Made by a program: the position numbers and the translations under genes
The notes under the pieces: generated by a model
What the model was told of the DNA's origin: nothing
Database searches by the model: none
What the model saw: only the letters and a program-made list of their open reading frames with translations
Assembly (NCBI GenBank): GCA_938041615.1
Contig: CALISV010000285.1
Span: 1-13,710 of the forward strand
Length of the DNA: 13,710 bases
From: an uncultured Campylobacter sp.
GTDB taxonomy: Bacteria; Campylobacterota; Campylobacteria; Campylobacterales; Campylobacteraceae
Direction: 5' to 3'
Part shown: positions 1-7,342 of the stretch, piece after piece
How the letters are laid out: every line of letters starts with the position of its first letter
Numbering within the stretch: the stretch's first letter is position 1

Positions 1-627
1 TGGCGCAGGTGGCATATCACGCTAAGCCGTTTTTTAAGAGATTACGTCTATATCCCGCTGGGAGGCAACCGCAAGGGCAAGGCGAGAACGTACGTAAATT
101 TGGCCGCGACCTTCGTGATAGGCGGCATTTGGCACGGGGTGGGCTGGACGTTTGTATTTTGGGGATGTCTGCACGGCACGGCTTTGGTCGCCCAAAGGAT
201 TTGGAGCGAGCTCGGTTTTAAGCTAAATAAATTCGTAGCTTGGTTTATAACCTTTAACTTCGTAAATATCGCGTGGGTGTTTTTTAGAGCAAAGGAGTGG
301 GACGACGCGCTAAAGGTGCTAAAGGGGATGTTTGGGCTGGGCGGCGGGCTGGCTCTAAATTCCCGGCTAGAGAAAAAGGTCGGTTTTTTGAGGGAGTACG
401 GCGTTAAATTTGGCGAGTGGAATCCAAATATACAAATAGACAGCACAAACACCTTGCTCTACTACTTGATCGCGGGTTTTGCGGTCTCGCTACTGTTTAA
501 AAACTCTGCTCAAAAACTGCAAGGCTTTAATCTTAGCTGGCCAAATTTGACCCTTGCGGTGCTTTGTTTTACGCTAGGCGTTTTAAATTTGCACAAAATG
601 TCTCAATTTTTATATTTTAACTTTTAG
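1..627 (+). CDS. MBOAT family O-acyltransferase, AlgI/PatA-like (5' truncated by window edge)
   Basis: The reading frame is open from base 1, so only the last 208 residues are present; the in-frame TTG at 100 is internal. The visible part carries hallmarks of the AlgI-like branch of membrane-bound O-acyltransferases: the block RRWHITLSRFLRDYVYIPLG near the edge, then GGIWHGVGWTFVFWG with the invariant membrane histidine (fragment residue 45), and the late WVFFRA motif (about 92–97). Several hydrophobic segments follow, ending in a C-terminal helix. Family members move acyl groups, usually acetyl, across the inner membrane onto polysaccharide or peptidoglycan. The SGNH-like gene starts 9 bases downstream, and its ribosome site overlaps this stop codon, so the two are surely co-transcribed. 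The family call is secure. The substrate (peptidoglycan, capsule or other glycan) cannot be told from this fragment. Confidence 0.93.
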   Translation, partial: WRRWHITLSRFLRDYVYIPLGGNRKGKARTYVNLAATFVIGGIWHGVGWTFVFWGCLHGTALVAQRIWSELGFKLNKFVAWFITFNFVNIAWVFFRAKEWDDALKVLKGMFGLGGGLALNSRLEKKVGFLREYGVKFGEWNPNIQIDSTNTLLYYLIAGFAVSLLFKNSAQKLQGFNLSWPNLTLAVLCFTLGVLNLHKMSQFLYFNF

Positions 628-636
628 GAAAGTCGT

Positions 637-1755
637 ATGAAATTTAAAAAATGGACGTTTAGCTTTTTGGCCGCGGCGGCTTTGATTTTCGCGCTTGTAG
701 CGGTTTTTAACTACCTGGTCGATCCATATAGGATTTACGATACCGATATCTTTAAAAATAAACCTAGAGAGGATTTGCAGTCGCGTTTTATGAAGGTTGT
801 AAAGATCCAAAAAATAAGGCCCGCCTCGATATTTTTAGGCAACTCTCGTCCTCAAACGGCGCTAAATTCGGCGCATAGATATTTCGCGCAGCCCGCCTTT
901 AACGCGGCCGTATCGGGAAGCAATCTAAACGAAGCTAAAGCCTATCTAAAGTGGGCGATAAAGCAGGGAAATTTAAAGCAGGCATTGCTCGTTTTTGACG
1001 ACAAGACGATGTTAGACGGCGGTAGTAAGGCCGATGATTTCGAGGAGTATTTTAAAAATCCTAGCGCATATAAGATTTTATTTAGCTCTCAAACGCTTCG
1101 CGACTCGGTAGCGACCGTCCTAAAATACGGCAAAACGCCGCTCTTTGAACCAGACGGCAGGCGAACCGAGGCGTCGCTGCTAGAAGAGGTGCAAAGAAAC
1201 GGCGGATACCGCGAATACTCCGTAAAAAAGATAGAAAGCGGATATATGGCTGAACGCAAAAGAGACGAGGTATCAAGGCTGTCTTATGAAAATTTTATCG
1301 AGATTTTAACGGACGCTCACGAAAATAACGTAATCCTAGATATCGCTATAAGTCCGCTGCACGCGAGGTTGCTTGAAACTATGGACTACCGAGTTGGGCT
1401 TGATGCGGCATGGTATGAGTGGAAAAAGCAGATAACGGCCGTAAATGAGGAGGTTGCCAAGCGTCTAGGAAAAAATCCGTTTAGGATAGTGGATTTTGGC
1501 CTTTATAACGAGATAACGGCGCAGGAGCTACCTAAAGACGCAGACCAAATTTCGCCGTACTACTGGGAGGCTAGCCACTATAACGCAAGGCTCGGCGATA
1601 TGATGCTGGATTTCTTAACGGGGCAGGGCGAGCACGCGGGGCTAGGCGTAGAGATAACTAGCAAAAACGTAGACGCGCACATAGAAAAGCAAAAGAGCCT
1701 GAGGGCTAAATTTATAGATACGCGGGTGTATAGGCGCGAGGTTTTTGGCGAGTAG
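637..1755 (+). CDS. Membrane-anchored SGNH-like protein, probable partner of the MBOAT acyltransferase
   Basis: 372 residues with one N-terminal membrane segment (about 7–27) and the rest predicted periplasmic. FLGNSRPQTAL places Ser70 in a GNSR motif resembling block I of SGNH/DltD-like proteins. SGSN (93–96) could be the block II Gly/Asn. YYWEASHYN (308–316) gives Glu311-x-x-His314, close to the D-x-x-H that completes such a catalytic triad. In AlgI/AlgJ, PatA/PatB and DltB/DltD systems an MBOAT protein passes acyl groups to an extracytoplasmic SGNH enzyme, and the gene order here fits that pairing. The start is ATG with the ribosome site TAGGAAAG at 625–632, overlapping the previous stop. 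The motifs and context are visible in the sequence; the acyltransferase role is inferred. The Glu in place of the usual Asp, and the weak overall match, leave open a different function. Confidence 0.72.
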   Translation: MKFKKWTFSFLAAAALIFALVAVFNYLVDPYRIYDTDIFKNKPREDLQSRFMKVVKIQKIRPASIFLGNSRPQTALNSAHRYFAQPAFNAAVSGSNLNEAKAYLKWAIKQGNLKQALLVFDDKTMLDGGSKADDFEEYFKNPSAYKILFSSQTLRDSVATVLKYGKTPLFEPDGRRTEASLLEEVQRNGGYREYSVKKIESGYMAERKRDEVSRLSYENFIEILTDAHENNVILDIAISPLHARLLETMDYRVGLDAAWYEWKKQITAVNEEVAKRLGKNPFRIVDFGLYNEITAQELPKDADQISPYYWEASHYNARLGDMMLDFLTGQGEHAGLGVEITSKNVDAHIEKQKSLRAKFIDTRVYRREVFGE

Positions 1756-1794
1756 ATTTTAGGGCGGTAAATTTATTTAAAAGCCAAGATTTTA

Positions 1795-1800
1795 TATAAT
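1795..1800 (+). promoter_or_regulatory. Candidate sigma-70 -10 box for ispG
   Basis: TATAAT preceded by a T-rich run (TTTA) lies 26 bases before the TTG start of ispG. No clear -35 box is seen, which is usual for Campylobacter sigma-70 promoters. It falls in the 71-base gap after the acylation genes, so ispG probably has its own transcript. Confidence 0.6.
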
Positions 1801-1826
1801 CGCACAATAAAATTTAAAGGCCAAAT

Positions 1827-2885
1827 TTGCAAAGATACCCCACGAAACAGATAAAAATCCGAGACGTAAAAATAGGCGGAGACGCGCCTATATCGGTGCA
1901 GTCGATGACGTTTAGCAAAACGAAAGACGTAAAAGGCACGCTAGAGCAGATACAGCGGCTTTATTTTGCGGGCTGCGATATCGTGCGCTGCGCCGTGTTT
2001 GACAAGGAGGACACCGCCGCGCTGCGCGAGGTAGTGAAGGCTAGCCCGCTACCCGTCGTCGCCGATATCCACTTTAACCACAACTACGCCGTGATAGTTA
2101 GCGAGTTCGTCGACGCTATCCGCATAAACCCGGGCAATATCGGCTCAAAAAAGAACATCAAAGCCGTCGTGGACGCGTGCAAGCAGCGAAATCTGCCTAT
2201 TCGCATCGGCGTAAACTCCGGCTCGCTCGAAAAGCAGTTTGAGGACAAATACGGTCGCACGGTCGAAGCGATGGTGCAAAGCGCGCTTTATAATATAAAT
2301 TTGCTCGAGGATTTTGACTTTACCGATATCAAAATCTCGCTAAAATCAAGCGACGTCGAGCGCACGATGGCCGCATACCGCGCGCTTAGGCCGCTGGTAA
2401 ATTATCCGTTTCACTTGGGCGTTACGGAGGCCGGCACTAGCTTTCACGCGACGATAAAGTCTGCGATCGCGCTAGGCGGACTGCTGCTGGAGGGCATCGG
2501 CGACACGATGCGAGTTAGCATCACGGGCGAGCTAGAAGAGGAGATCAAGGTCGCAAAAGCGATCCTAAAAGACAGCGGCCGCCAAAAAGAGGGGCTAAAC
2601 ATCATCTCATGCCCGACCTGCGGGCGTTTGCAGGCCGATCTGATGGCTGCGGTAAAGCTCGTCGAGGAAAAAACCAAACACATCAAAGAGCCGCTAAACG
2701 TCTCGGTGATGGGCTGCGTCGTAAACGCGATCGGCGAGGCTAAGGGTGCCGACGTGGCGATAGCATTTGGCAAAGGAAACGGCATGATAATGCGCAAAGG
2801 CGAAGTGGTCGCGAGGCTGCCTGAGAGCGAGCTGGTTGATAGATTTTTACTCGAGATCGACGACGAGATAAAGTCTCGGGCGTAA
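1827..2885 (+). CDS. ispG: 4-hydroxy-3-methylbut-2-enyl diphosphate synthase (flavodoxin)
   Basis: IspG (GcpE) converts methylerythritol cyclodiphosphate to HMBPP, the penultimate step of the MEP isoprenoid pathway, in the cytoplasm with a 4Fe-4S cluster. The 352-residue length is typical of the bacterial two-domain form. The N-terminal TIM barrel opens with [19 protein letters not shown]. The C-terminal cluster domain shows SCPTCGR (Cys262, Cys265), VMGCVVN (Cys297) and Glu304, the same spacing as the four cluster ligands of the E. coli enzyme. The start is TTG; AAAGG at 1816–1820 lies six bases upstream, and no ATG fits. It is flanked by unrelated genes and appears to be transcribed alone. 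I see no anomalies. Confidence 0.97.
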   Translation: MQRYPTKQIKIRDVKIGGDAPISVQSMTFSKTKDVKGTLEQIQRLYFAGCDIVRCAVFDKEDTAALREVVKASPLPVVADIHFNHNYAVIVSEFVDAIRINPGNIGSKKNIKAVVDACKQRNLPIRIGVNSGSLEKQFEDKYGRTVEAMVQSALYNINLLEDFDFTDIKISLKSSDVERTMAAYRALRPLVNYPFHLGVTEAGTSFHATIKSAIALGGLLLEGIGDTMRVSITGELEEEIKVAKAILKDSGRQKEGLNIISCPTCGRLQADLMAAVKLVEEKTKHIKEPLNVSVMGCVVNAIGEAKGADVAIAFGKGNGMIMRKGEVVARLPESELVDRFLLEIDDEIKSRA

Positions 2886-2980
2886 ATTTCGGGCGTCAAA
2901 TTTGACGTTTGGCAGCGAGTGGAGTTGTCTGTTAAATTTAGGCGCTCAAATTTGATCGGTCAAATTTAGTTCGGCTTTGA

Positions 2981-3002
2981 GGTGTGTTTGCCAAACCGCA
3001 CC
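2981..3002. repeat. Imperfect hairpin downstream of ispG
   Basis: GGTGTGTTT and AAACCGCACC can pair around a GCC loop, with one bulged C and one G·U pair, giving about nine base pairs. It lies about 95 bases past the ispG stop. No T-run follows, so it is not a standard intrinsic terminator. It may be a weak terminator, an RNA end-protecting structure, or chance. Confidence 0.35.
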
Positions 3003-3069
3003 CTTTACGACGCTAACTCAAATTTGAAGGCCATAAACTAAAGCAAATTTATAAATAAGCGTCAAATTT

Positions 3070-3077
3070 TATAAAAT
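3070..3077 (+). promoter_or_regulatory. Candidate -10 region for dnaB
   Basis: TATAAAAT preceded by a T-run lies 44 bases upstream of the preferred dnaB ATG. It resembles the Campylobacter extended -10 pattern. No -35 is evident. The local sequence is AT-rich, so the exact box is uncertain. Confidence 0.45.
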
Positions 3078-3121
3078 CCGCCCAAACGCAGGCAAATTTA
3101 ACAAGATAAAAGGATATGAAA

Positions 3122-4531
3122 ATGGCAAAAGAAAACATCGATATGCACAATCTCTACGACCTGGATATGGAGCGCGCGATCCTCGCGTCCATCATCTATA
3201 GCGCGGACAATCTAAGCGAGATTTTCGATATCCTAAGCCCGTTTGACTTTTACCTGCGCGCTCACGGCGACGTTTACGACGCGATGGTAAAGTGCCTCAA
3301 TGAAAATTTGCCCGTCGAAACGGGGTTTTTAAAAACCAAGCTTGGAAGCAAATTTGACGAGAACGTGATGAGCGAGATCATCGGCACGAACTCGATCCTG
3401 GACGTCAAAAAGTACGCCAACGAAATCAAAGAAAAATCTATCAAGCGAAGCCTGGTAAAAATCGCGCACCAGATACCTAGCAAAGTGAGCGAGGATAAGC
3501 CTAGCCGCGATATGGTGGACGAGCTGAGTCAGAGTTTTTATTCGCTAGTGGACGGGCAGAGCGCGGGCGCCATCAAGGACGCTCCCGTCATCATCGCAGA
3601 CGTCATCGCGCACCTAGAAAAGCAAAAGCTACTCGACGATAAGGATATCGTGGGCATCGACACGGGCTTTCGCCAGCTAAACGAGATGACGAAGGGCTTT
3701 AAGCACGGCGATCTCATCATCATCGCGGCGCGCCCAGGCATGGGAAAAACGACGATCTGTCTAAATTTGATGAACCACGTGCTGATGCGCGGCGGCGGAG
3801 TCGTGTTTTTCTCGCTTGAGATGCCCGCCGAGCAGATCATGCTACGTATGCTAAGCGCTAAAACCTCGATCCCGCTGCAAAACATAATGACGGCCAAAAT
3901 GGACGACGAGGAGTGGTCGCGCCTAAGCGACGCGTGCGAGGATATGTCTAGTCGCAAGCTTTTCGTCTATGATAGCGGCTACGTAAACATTCACCAGATT
4001 CGCACGCAGATGCGCAAGCTCAAGTCCGCCCACCCCGAGATCACGCTGTGCGTCATCGACTACATCGGCCTCATGATGGCGACGTCAAATTTCTCCGATC
4101 GCCACCTACAGATCGCCGAAATCTCGCGCGGACTAAAGCTGTTAGCGCGCGAGCTAGACATGCCTATCATCGCGCTTAGCCAGCTAAACCGCAGCCTGGA
4201 GTCTCGCGCCAACAAACGCCCGATGCTAAGCGACCTGCGCGAATCAGGCGCCATCGAGCAGGACGCCGATATGATACTTTTCGTCTACCGCGACGAGGTT
4301 TACCGCGAGCAGGAGGAGAAAGAAGCCGAGAAAAAGGCGCACGCCGAGGGCAAAGAGTACGTGCGTAAATTTGTCCCTAACAAGATCGAAGAGGACGCCG
4401 AAATCATCGTGGGCAAAAACCGAAACGGCCCGGTCGGCACGGTAGAAGTGATATTTCAGAAGGAATTTACGCGCTTTGTCGATAAGAGCTTTGGCGCCGC
4501 TCACGTGGCGGAGTTTAACCCAAACGCCTAA
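3122..4531 (+). CDS. dnaB: Replicative DNA helicase DnaB
   Basis: The hexameric 5'-3' helicase of the replication fork. Two ATGs are in frame, at 3116 and 3122. The ribosome site AAAAGG (to 3113) lies 2 bases from the first but 8 from the second, so 3122 is preferred (469 residues, MAKENIDM). Numbering from 3116: the N-terminal primase-binding domain is about 15–120; the RecA-like domain carries ARPGMGKTT (Walker A, Lys211), SLEM (233–236), VIDYIGLM (Walker B, Asp315), and SQLNRSLESR with DLRESGAIEQDAD. After the YRDEVY motif, residues about 397–424 form a charged insertion, longer than in E. coli DnaB, before AEIIVGKNRNGPVG. Epsilon-proteobacterial DnaB (described for H. pylori) is known to carry an insertion in this area and to work without DnaC. 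comEC follows after 23 bases, with no visible terminator. Confidence 0.97.
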   Translation: MAKENIDMHNLYDLDMERAILASIIYSADNLSEIFDILSPFDFYLRAHGDVYDAMVKCLNENLPVETGFLKTKLGSKFDENVMSEIIGTNSILDVKKYANEIKEKSIKRSLVKIAHQIPSKVSEDKPSRDMVDELSQSFYSLVDGQSAGAIKDAPVIIADVIAHLEKQKLLDDKDIVGIDTGFRQLNEMTKGFKHGDLIIIAARPGMGKTTICLNLMNHVLMRGGGVVFFSLEMPAEQIMLRMLSAKTSIPLQNIMTAKMDDEEWSRLSDACEDMSSRKLFVYDSGYVNIHQIRTQMRKLKSAHPEITLCVIDYIGLMMATSNFSDRHLQIAEISRGLKLLARELDMPIIALSQLNRSLESRANKRPMLSDLRESGAIEQDADMILFVYRDEVYREQEEKEAEKKAHAEGKEYVRKFVPNKIEEDAEIIVGKNRNGPVGTVEVIFQKEFTRFVDKSFGAAHVAEFNPNA

Positions 4532-4554
4532 AATGCGTCATCTAAGCTCAAATT

Positions 4555-5829
4555 TTGCAAAAGCCGCAGCGTAAATCTATCTTTGAAAACGCGCGCGAGG
4601 TTTATATATTTTGCCTTGCGTGCGCGCTCGTTTTTGCGCTAAATTTGGGCTTTAGCTACTATAAATTTTGCGAATTTAAAGCCCAAAACGGCGTTATCCT
4701 GCAAGCTAAAATTTTACAAAACTACGAAAAAACGAACGCAAAAGGCAAAATTTACCGCGTTTTAAAGCTTAAAACGCAGGATTTTAGCTTTTATACGACG
4801 GCTCAGGCGGATTTTGACGCGCAGGCAAACGAGCAAATTTTAATCGGCGCCGAAAACAAAAACGTCAAATTTAAAGAGTACCTAAGCGGCTCGTTTTATA
4901 TGCCTAGTTACGGCGTGACGCAGCTTAGGTACGCCGCGAGCGAGGAGCGAATTTACGATAAAATTTTTGAGTTTATCGCCGCGCAGCACGAAAGCGAAAA
5001 AATGACCGAGCTTTTTACCGCGCTATTTCTTGCCGCACCCGTGGGCAAGGAGCTTAGAGCGGATGTAAATTTCTACGGCGTAGCGCACCTGATCGCGATT
5101 TCCGGTTATCATTTGGGACTGATTTTTGGGGCGTTATATTTTATTTTGCGCCCGATTTACCGCTATTTTCAGGCGCGATATTTTCCGTATCGAAACGCCA
5201 AATTTGACCTCTCGGCCGCGATCTTTGCGGTTTTGTTTTGCTATCTTGCGCTGATTGGCTTCGTGCCGTCCTTTTTGCGAGCGTTTTTGATGAGTTTGCT
5301 GGCTCTGTTTTTACTCGCTAGAAACGTGCGCGTCGTTAGCTTTGAGCTTCTTTTTACGGTGATTTGCGCCGCCGTGGCGCTGATGCCTAGTCTGCTTTTT
5401 AGCGTCGGATTTTACTTTTCGTGCATGGGCGTGTTTTATATTTATCTTTATTTGCGGCACTTTGGCGAGCGATTTTCAAATTTTACAAACGCTATCTTGC
5501 TAAATTTTTGGGTATTTTCGGCGATGATTTTGCCCGTGGTTTACTTTTTCCCGCTCGTTAGCGCGCAGCAGCTAGCCGTCTTGCCGATCACGCCGCTTTT
5601 TAGCCTGTTTTATCCGATGAGCGCGCTTTTGCATGCGTTTGGCGCTGGCGGCGCGCTTGATGAATACTTGCTAGAATTTCTCTCGTGGCGCGCAAAGGGG
5701 GTAAATTTGAGTGTGCCGTTTTGGCTGTTTTTACTCTATAACGCGCTTAGCCTAGCAAGCGTCAAAAGCAAAATTTTAGCCGCCGTTATCGTGCCGCTAA
5801 ATTTACTCTGCTTTGCCGCGCTTGTTTAA
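4555..5829 (+). CDS. comEC: ComEC/Rec2-family DNA uptake channel (short form)
   Basis: ComEC forms the inner-membrane channel that brings single-stranded DNA into the cytoplasm during natural transformation. The family signature is HLIAISGYHLGLI at residues 178–190, preceded by a helix carrying TALFLAAPVGKELR. An N-terminal membrane segment (about 15–35) leads into a soluble region (about 40–130, probably OB-fold-like); several membrane segments follow from about 220 to the end. At 424 residues it lacks the C-terminal metallo-beta-lactamase domain of full-length ComEC; I recall short forms as usual in Campylobacter. The start is uncertain: TTG at 4555 has only a weak ribosome site, and no ATG precedes residue 150. 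It lies 23 bases after dnaB and may be co-transcribed. Its stop overlaps that of the convergent yihY gene. Confidence 0.88.
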   Translation: MQKPQRKSIFENAREVYIFCLACALVFALNLGFSYYKFCEFKAQNGVILQAKILQNYEKTNAKGKIYRVLKLKTQDFSFYTTAQADFDAQANEQILIGAENKNVKFKEYLSGSFYMPSYGVTQLRYAASEERIYDKIFEFIAAQHESEKMTELFTALFLAAPVGKELRADVNFYGVAHLIAISGYHLGLIFGALYFILRPIYRYFQARYFPYRNAKFDLSAAIFAVLFCYLALIGFVPSFLRAFLMSLLALFLLARNVRVVSFELLFTVICAAVALMPSLLFSVGFYFSCMGVFYIYLYLRHFGERFSNFTNAILLNFWVFSAMILPVVYFFPLVSAQQLAVLPITPLFSLFYPMSALLHAFGAGGALDEYLLEFLSWRAKGVNLSVPFWLFLLYNALSLASVKSKILAAVIVPLNLLCFAALV

Positions 5830-6656
5830 GCTTCCTTGTCGCTCTCGCCCGCTTTTTCCAGATACGCGCACAGCTTCACGCCGTAAAGAAATATGATCCA
5901 TGACACGTAAATCCACACGAAAAATAGCAGCACCACCGAAAATGAACCGTAGATGCTAAGATAGGTTTTGTTATTTGCGGCGTAAAAGACGAAGATATTT
6001 TTGCCAAGATACCAGATGAGCGAGGCTACAAATGAGCTAAAAAGCGCGTTTTTTAGGGAGATTTGGCGGTTTATCGAGATGAGATACGTCACGCAAAATA
6101 TCGCCCAGATGATGAGGTACGGGAATATGCTGAGAAAATTTATCCACTTCGTGTAGGCGCTGGAGTTTAGCATATCTTGAAATAAATTTGAGAGATAAAA
6201 ACTAAGTCCAAGCCCCAAAGGAGCTAGCGTAATAAGCGTCCAATAAGCACTCAGCGAGTTCCAAAATTTGCGGCTTTGCGTGTGCATGATGCGGTTGATG
6301 ACGTACTCGTAATCGGCAAAAAACATGATCGAAGTAAAGATGATCGCACCAAGTCCGAGGATGCCAAGGCTTGAGCTGTTTTGTAAAAAGGTCTCGATGT
6401 AGTTTGAGATCGCGTCTTGGTTTGAGGGCAGTAGCTGGGCAAATATAAATTCCTTGATCTTGGCGTAATAGACGCTAAAGCTTGGCATCTGCGTAAAAAG
6501 CGAGAGCGAGATGAGAAGCACGGGGATGATGGAAAGCATCGTGTGAAAGCTCAGGCTCGAAGCGTAGTGCAGCAGCTGCTTGTCTTTGATCTTTAACATC
6601 GCCGTAAGCCAAATTTTAAGCGTCTCTTTTATCTTTTCAAATCTTTGTGCAGTCAT
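5826..6656 (-). CDS. yihY: YihY/BrkB family inner-membrane protein
   Basis: A multi-pass membrane protein of the YihY/BrkB (UPF0761) family, long mis-annotated as ribonuclease BN; its true activity is not settled. Typical features are HYASSLSFHTMLSIIPVLL near the first membrane segment and the C-terminal block YGSFSVVLLFFVWIYVSWIIFLYG, with about six hydrophobic segments. The frame is open to a TTG at 6698 (290 residues), but the ATG at 6656 has AAAGGA six or seven bases upstream, so I prefer 276 residues starting MTAQRFEK. Either start overlaps the upstream gene (20 or 62 bases), which implies translational coupling. It is the last gene of the minus-strand operon. Its stop overlaps that of comEC. 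Confidence 0.9.
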   Translation of the reverse strand: MTAQRFEKIKETLKIWLTAMLKIKDKQLLHYASSLSFHTMLSIIPVLLISLSLFTQMPSFSVYYAKIKEFIFAQLLPSNQDAISNYIETFLQNSSSLGILGLGAIIFTSIMFFADYEYVINRIMHTQSRKFWNSLSAYWTLITLAPLGLGLSFYLSNLFQDMLNSSAYTKWINFLSIFPYLIIWAIFCVTYLISINRQISLKNALFSSFVASLIWYLGKNIFVFYAANNKTYLSIYGSFSVVLLFFVWIYVSWIIFLYGVKLCAYLEKAGESDKEA

Positions 6657-7293
6657 TTTGATCCTTTGAAATTTTCTTTTGCGGGTCGAATTTTGCAATT
6701 TTATTTAACCTTTCGTATATTAGCATTTCGATAAAAATTATATCTCGCTGCGCATAAGGAAAACCTAGTGTAAAATTTTTACGATTTTTTGCGTCCCTTA
6801 TTTTTAGGATAGGCATCTTTCCTCTCATCTCTTTTTCTAAATAAATGTCTTTTATAGCGATCTTTGTACTAAATTTTAACGGCAGTATCTCCCGCTCTTT
6901 TCTTATGCTACAGCTATCTATGATGACGCCTTTTTCCGATAATGGCAATACGCAACTTAGCATCACCGCAAAGCCGAGCGCTATTACAAGTGCCGTTTCT
7001 CCGTCCGTCCTGCGCAAAAAGCCGTCTACACACAAGGGATTGCTCGCGTCATAGCATCTAACTTTACCCTCACCTTTGCTAGTTTTTATCCAAGGTTCGT
7101 CAAACGCTATCATCGATCCCCAAGATAGAAAAAGAATTACAAATAGAAATTTGCCCGCAGGGCTAGGGCGTACGAGCCATGCACCGTTTTCCGTAGTTTT
7201 ATAAGATGCCCTGCTTTTAAATAGCACGTCTTTTAAAATAGCGAGCGCTAGTAGTAAGATATTCGCGACAAATACAAAATATAAAAAAATCAT
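6637..7293 (-). CDS. Uncharacterised three-segment membrane protein with Cys-x7-Cys loop (paralogue B)
   Basis: I do not recognise a named family. The 218 residues contain membrane segments at about 3–21, 48–64 and 99–118. Between the first two is SYKTTENGAWLVRPSP. Between the last two is a loop with Cys80 and Cys88 followed by VDGFL. The last 100 residues are soluble and alternate hydrophobic and charged stretches (ILPLKFSTKIAIKDI, ILKIRD, FTLGFPYAQRDIIFIEMLIYERL), which could be a PH-like beta domain. The charge pattern suggests the Cys loop is periplasmic and the C-terminus cytoplasmic. It is clearly paralogous to the 231-residue protein encoded just upstream. The ATG at 7293 has AAGG seven bases upstream. 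The 3' end overlaps the yihY start. A structural or signalling role is only a guess. Confidence 0.85.
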   Translation of the reverse strand: MIFLYFVFVANILLLALAILKDVLFKSRASYKTTENGAWLVRPSPAGKFLFVILFLSWGSMIAFDEPWIKTSKGEGKVRCYDASNPLCVDGFLRRTDGETALVIALGFAVMLSCVLPLSEKGVIIDSCSIRKEREILPLKFSTKIAIKDIYLEKEMRGKMPILKIRDAKNRKNFTLGFPYAQRDIIFIEMLIYERLNKIAKFDPQKKISKDQNDCTKI

Positions 7294-7301
7294 CTCTTCG
7301 C

Positions 7302-7342
7302 CTTAAATTTATGTATTTTACAACGATAAATTTAAATTTAAG
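7302..7342. repeat. AT-only inverted repeat between the tandem paralogues
   Basis: CTTAAATTTA (7302–7311) and TAAATTTAAG (7333–7342) are exact inverted copies around a 21-base loop. They span the 44-base gap between the two paralogous genes and include the stop codon of the upstream one. The stem is weak and has no GC core, so a terminator is unlikely. It may just reflect the common AAATTT word. Confidence 0.4.

Larger units (their letters stand above)
2884..3099. repeat. Cluster of nine AAATTT words in the ispG–dnaB gap
   Basis: AAATTT starts at 2884, 2898, 2934, 2948, 2962, 3020, 3045, 3064 and 3094, about one per 24 bases. Three copies are the perfect 10-base palindrome TCAAATTTGA (2896–2905, 2946–2955, 3018–3027). 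The first of these extends to the 14-base palindrome CGTCAAATTTGACG at 2894–2907. The same word is scattered through coding DNA in the window, so the cluster may reflect a genome-wide word bias and not a local operator. The region otherwise holds only the dnaB promoter candidate and one imperfect hairpin. Confidence 0.7.

Noticed and set aside
2981..3002. Hairpin after ispG as an intrinsic terminator
   Set aside because: The stem has a bulge and a G·U pair, and no T-run follows; kept only as a weak repeat.
6657..6698. TTG at 6698 as the yihY start
   Set aside because: It has no clear ribosome site, while the ATG at 6656 has AAAGGA at proper spacing. The extra 14 residues are basic and unlike the family start.
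7302..7342. Inverted repeat between the paralogues as a terminator splitting the operon
   Set aside because: The stem is almost entirely A/T with a 21-base loop and no GC core, so it would be too weak.
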